From: Gammaproteobacteria bacterium
Lineage (GTDB): Bacteria; Pseudomonadota; Gammaproteobacteria; Competibacterales; Competibacteraceae
Direction of reading: 5' to 3'
Assembly (NCBI GenBank): GCA_020047885.1
Contig: JAIFNF010000299.1
Coordinates: 1-7,335, forward strand
Length of the DNA stretch: 7,335 nucleotides
Part shown: positions 5,785 to 7,335 of the stretch, in pieces
How positions within the stretch are numbered: position 1 is the first letter of the stretch
How the letters are laid out: every line of letters starts with the position of its first letter
Translations under genes and position numbers: made by a program
The notes under the pieces: model-generated
What the model saw: the letters and a program-made list of their open reading frames with translations, nothing else
Databases searched by the model: none
What the model was told of the DNA's origin: nothing

Positions 5785-6566
5785 ATGATATGACGGAATG
5801 GCAGCAGACCCTGATCGCCCTGGTGTTCAGCCTGCCGCGCATGATTGGAGCCTTCATCCTCCTGCCGGTGTTCAGTCGCCAGTCGCTGCCGGGAATGACG
5901 CGTAACGGCGTCGTCGTCAGCCTCGCCTTGATGGCGCTGCCGATGGTCATGGTGGATGCGCCCACCACTCTGCCGCACTGGGCAGAAGCCTTGGGTATCG
6001 CCATAAAGGAAGTGGTGATCGGCCTGCTGATCGGCTATGGCGCCGCGATCCCGTTTTGGGTCATTGACTCAACCGGGTTTTTCGTGGACAACCAGCGCGG
6101 TACGACCATGGCCAGTTCCATTGACCCGATGACCGGCGCGCAGACCGCGCCCATGAGTATTCTGTTGACTCAGGCGCTGGTGGTGATTTTCTTTGTCGGC
6201 GGGGGATTGCTGATGTTTCTGGGCGCACTGTATGAGAGCTATCGGTTATGGCCGGTCTTCTCATTTTTCCCGCACTTGAACATTGAGGCCATACCGTATC
6301 TGCTCGGTATGCTGGATCGAGTTATGGGCCTCACCGTATTGCTGGCGGCACCAGTGATTATCGCCATGTTTCTGACTGAATTCGCTATGGGGCTGATCAG
6401 TCACTCCACCCCGCAAATGAATGTTTTTTCTTTGGCCATGCCCATTAAAAGCGCGGTCGGTATCATGATCCTGATCTTGTATGCGGCGTTGCTCTTCAAT
6501 TTCCTCGGAAAGGAATTGTTAAGCATTGCCACCCATTTCACTGTACTGGGCTATTTGCTGCAATGA
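5781..6566 (+). CDS. sctT: Type III secretion export-gate protein SctT (YscT/HrcT/FliR family)
   Basis: The 261-aa multi-pass membrane protein occupies one position in the SctR5-S4-T1 export gate. Family landmarks are PRMIGAFILLPVFSRQSLPG near the N-terminus, KEVVIGLLIGYGAAIPFWV, the conserved DNQRGTTMASSIDPMTGAQ loop (~104-122), LYESYRLWPV and EFAMGLISHSTPQMNVFSLA. Length and order are normal and the gene looks intact. It overlaps sctS and sctU by 4 bp each (ATGA). Confidence 0.97.
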   Translation: MNDMTEWQQTLIALVFSLPRMIGAFILLPVFSRQSLPGMTRNGVVVSLALMALPMVMVDAPTTLPHWAEALGIAIKEVVIGLLIGYGAAIPFWVIDSTGFFVDNQRGTTMASSIDPMTGAQTAPMSILLTQALVVIFFVGGGLLMFLGALYESYRLWPVFSFFPHLNIEAIPYLLGMLDRVMGLTVLLAAPVIIAMFLTEFAMGLISHSTPQMNVFSLAMPIKSAVGIMILILYAALLFNFLGKELLSIATHFTVLGYLLQ

Positions 6567-7335
6567 GCGAGAAAACTGAACAACCGACTCCGAAAAAACT
6601 GCGCGACGCCCGCAATAAAGGGCAAGTCGCGTCCAGTAAGGATTTAGTCTCCGGCGCAATCATGATTACCCTGTTCTCTTTCCTCTGGATCAGCTCGGAT
6701 TTTTATTATAACCAGTTCAAAGAACTGATTCTGTTGCCTACGCTCTTCATCGGTCCCGGATTTGACTTTGGCTACAGCCTCCAGGAAGTCTTGAACGGCA
6801 CCCTCCTCATTATGATTAAAATGATTGTGCCGCCGCTGGGACTGGTGGTGATCGTCGCTATTGCCGGGCACATGTTTCAATTCGGCCTGCTACTGGCGTT
6901 CGAGTCACTAAAACCTGATTTGAACAAGATGAACCCCATCGAAGGCATTAAAAAAATCTTTGCCATGAAGAACCTGATCGAGTTACTCAAATCGATCCTG
7001 AAAATTGCCTTTTTAACCATCCTGTTGTACTACGTCATCCGCAATAATCTGGCCGATTTGTTAAAAACGCCTGGATGTGGACTCCATTGCGTCCCCCTGG
7101 TGTTAGGCGCAGTGATGAAAGATCTGGTGGTCAATACGATCTTTGCCCTAGTCATCATTTCCGGAGCAGATTACGCGTTTCAGAAATTCCAGTTTATTAA
7201 ACAACTGAAAATGTCCAAGGACGAGATCAAGCAGGAATACAAGGAAATGGAAGGCGATCCGCACATCAAGAGCAAACGTAAGCATCTGCATCAGGAAATG
7301 CTCTCGCAAAACATGACCAACAGCGTGAAAAAATC
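6563..7335 (+). CDS. sctU: Type III secretion export-apparatus switch protein SctU (YscU/HrcU/FlhB family), 3' end outside window
   Basis: The frame is open from ATG 6563 to the window end, giving 257 codons of an expected ~350. It starts MSEKTEQPTPKKLRDAR, the family's N-terminal signature, followed by about four membrane segments (near residues 30-48, 80-110, 140-160, 180-203) and the charged linker MSKDEIKQEYKEMEGDPHIK typical of YscU/FlhB. The window ends at NSVKK, where family members reach the NPTH self-cleavage site a few residues later, so the cytoplasmic switch domain that SctP acts on is not visible. The ATG overlaps the sctT stop (ATGA). Confidence 0.97.
   Translation, partial: MSEKTEQPTPKKLRDARNKGQVASSKDLVSGAIMITLFSFLWISSDFYYNQFKELILLPTLFIGPGFDFGYSLQEVLNGTLLIMIKMIVPPLGLVVIVAIAGHMFQFGLLLAFESLKPDLNKMNPIEGIKKIFAMKNLIELLKSILKIAFLTILLYYVIRNNLADLLKTPGCGLHCVPLVLGAVMKDLVVNTIFALVIISGADYAFQKFQFIKQLKMSKDEIKQEYKEMEGDPHIKSKRKHLHQEMLSQNMTNSVKK

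Overview
The window is a stretch of a type III secretion system (T3SS) export-apparatus operon, sctP-sctQ-sctR-sctS-sctT-sctU, all on the + strand. The order matches the Ysc/Hrp-type order. About 2.8 kb of foreign DNA sits inside sctQ. The T3SS genes are GC-rich, tightly packed and partly overlapping (ATGA junctions at sctS/sctT and sctT/sctU). This suggests a proteobacterium, plausibly a gammaproteobacterium. That is an impression from protein similarity; nothing in the window fixes a genus.

Layout. Positions 1-948 hold the 3' part of sctP, the needle-length ruler and substrate-switch protein. Its frame is already open at base 1 and begins with a 24-bp in-frame tandem repeat. Positions 970-1734 hold the N-terminal part of sctQ (C-ring/sorting platform), which stops just after its first SpoA domain. 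Positions 1738-4539 are the inserted segment. It has two translationally coupled genes: a 494-aa HEAT-repeat protein with a possible PD-(D/E)XK-like N-terminus, and a PvuII-like, TSPPF-type (N4-cytosine class) DNA methyltransferase. It ends in a short remnant that resembles a truncated BrnA/CopG-type antitoxin. The C-terminal SpoA domain of sctQ then appears as its own small ORF at 4573-4845. It is followed by sctR (4852-5505), sctS (5515-5784), sctT (5781-6566) and the first 257 codons of sctU, which runs off the window just before the expected NPTH self-cleavage motif.

The main observation is the junction. The insert is bracketed by a 54-bp imperfect direct repeat of sctQ sequence (46/54 identical by eye) that spans the linker between the two SpoA domains and an in-frame ATG. 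The left copy stops the N-terminal protein because a CAA codon reads TAA. The right copy supplies the ATG from which the C-terminal domain can be made. Many T3SSs make a separate C-terminal SctQ fragment by internal initiation, and some Hrp systems carry two genes (hrcQA/hrcQB). The insertion therefore falls where a split might be tolerated. Whether the secretion system still works is open, since no good ribosome binding site precedes the C-terminal ORF.

The methyltransferase/HEAT pair is best read as a restriction-modification or related defence cassette: the methyltransferase would protect host DNA and the HEAT protein is the candidate effector. The methyltransferase call is strong. The nuclease role of the HEAT protein is inference.
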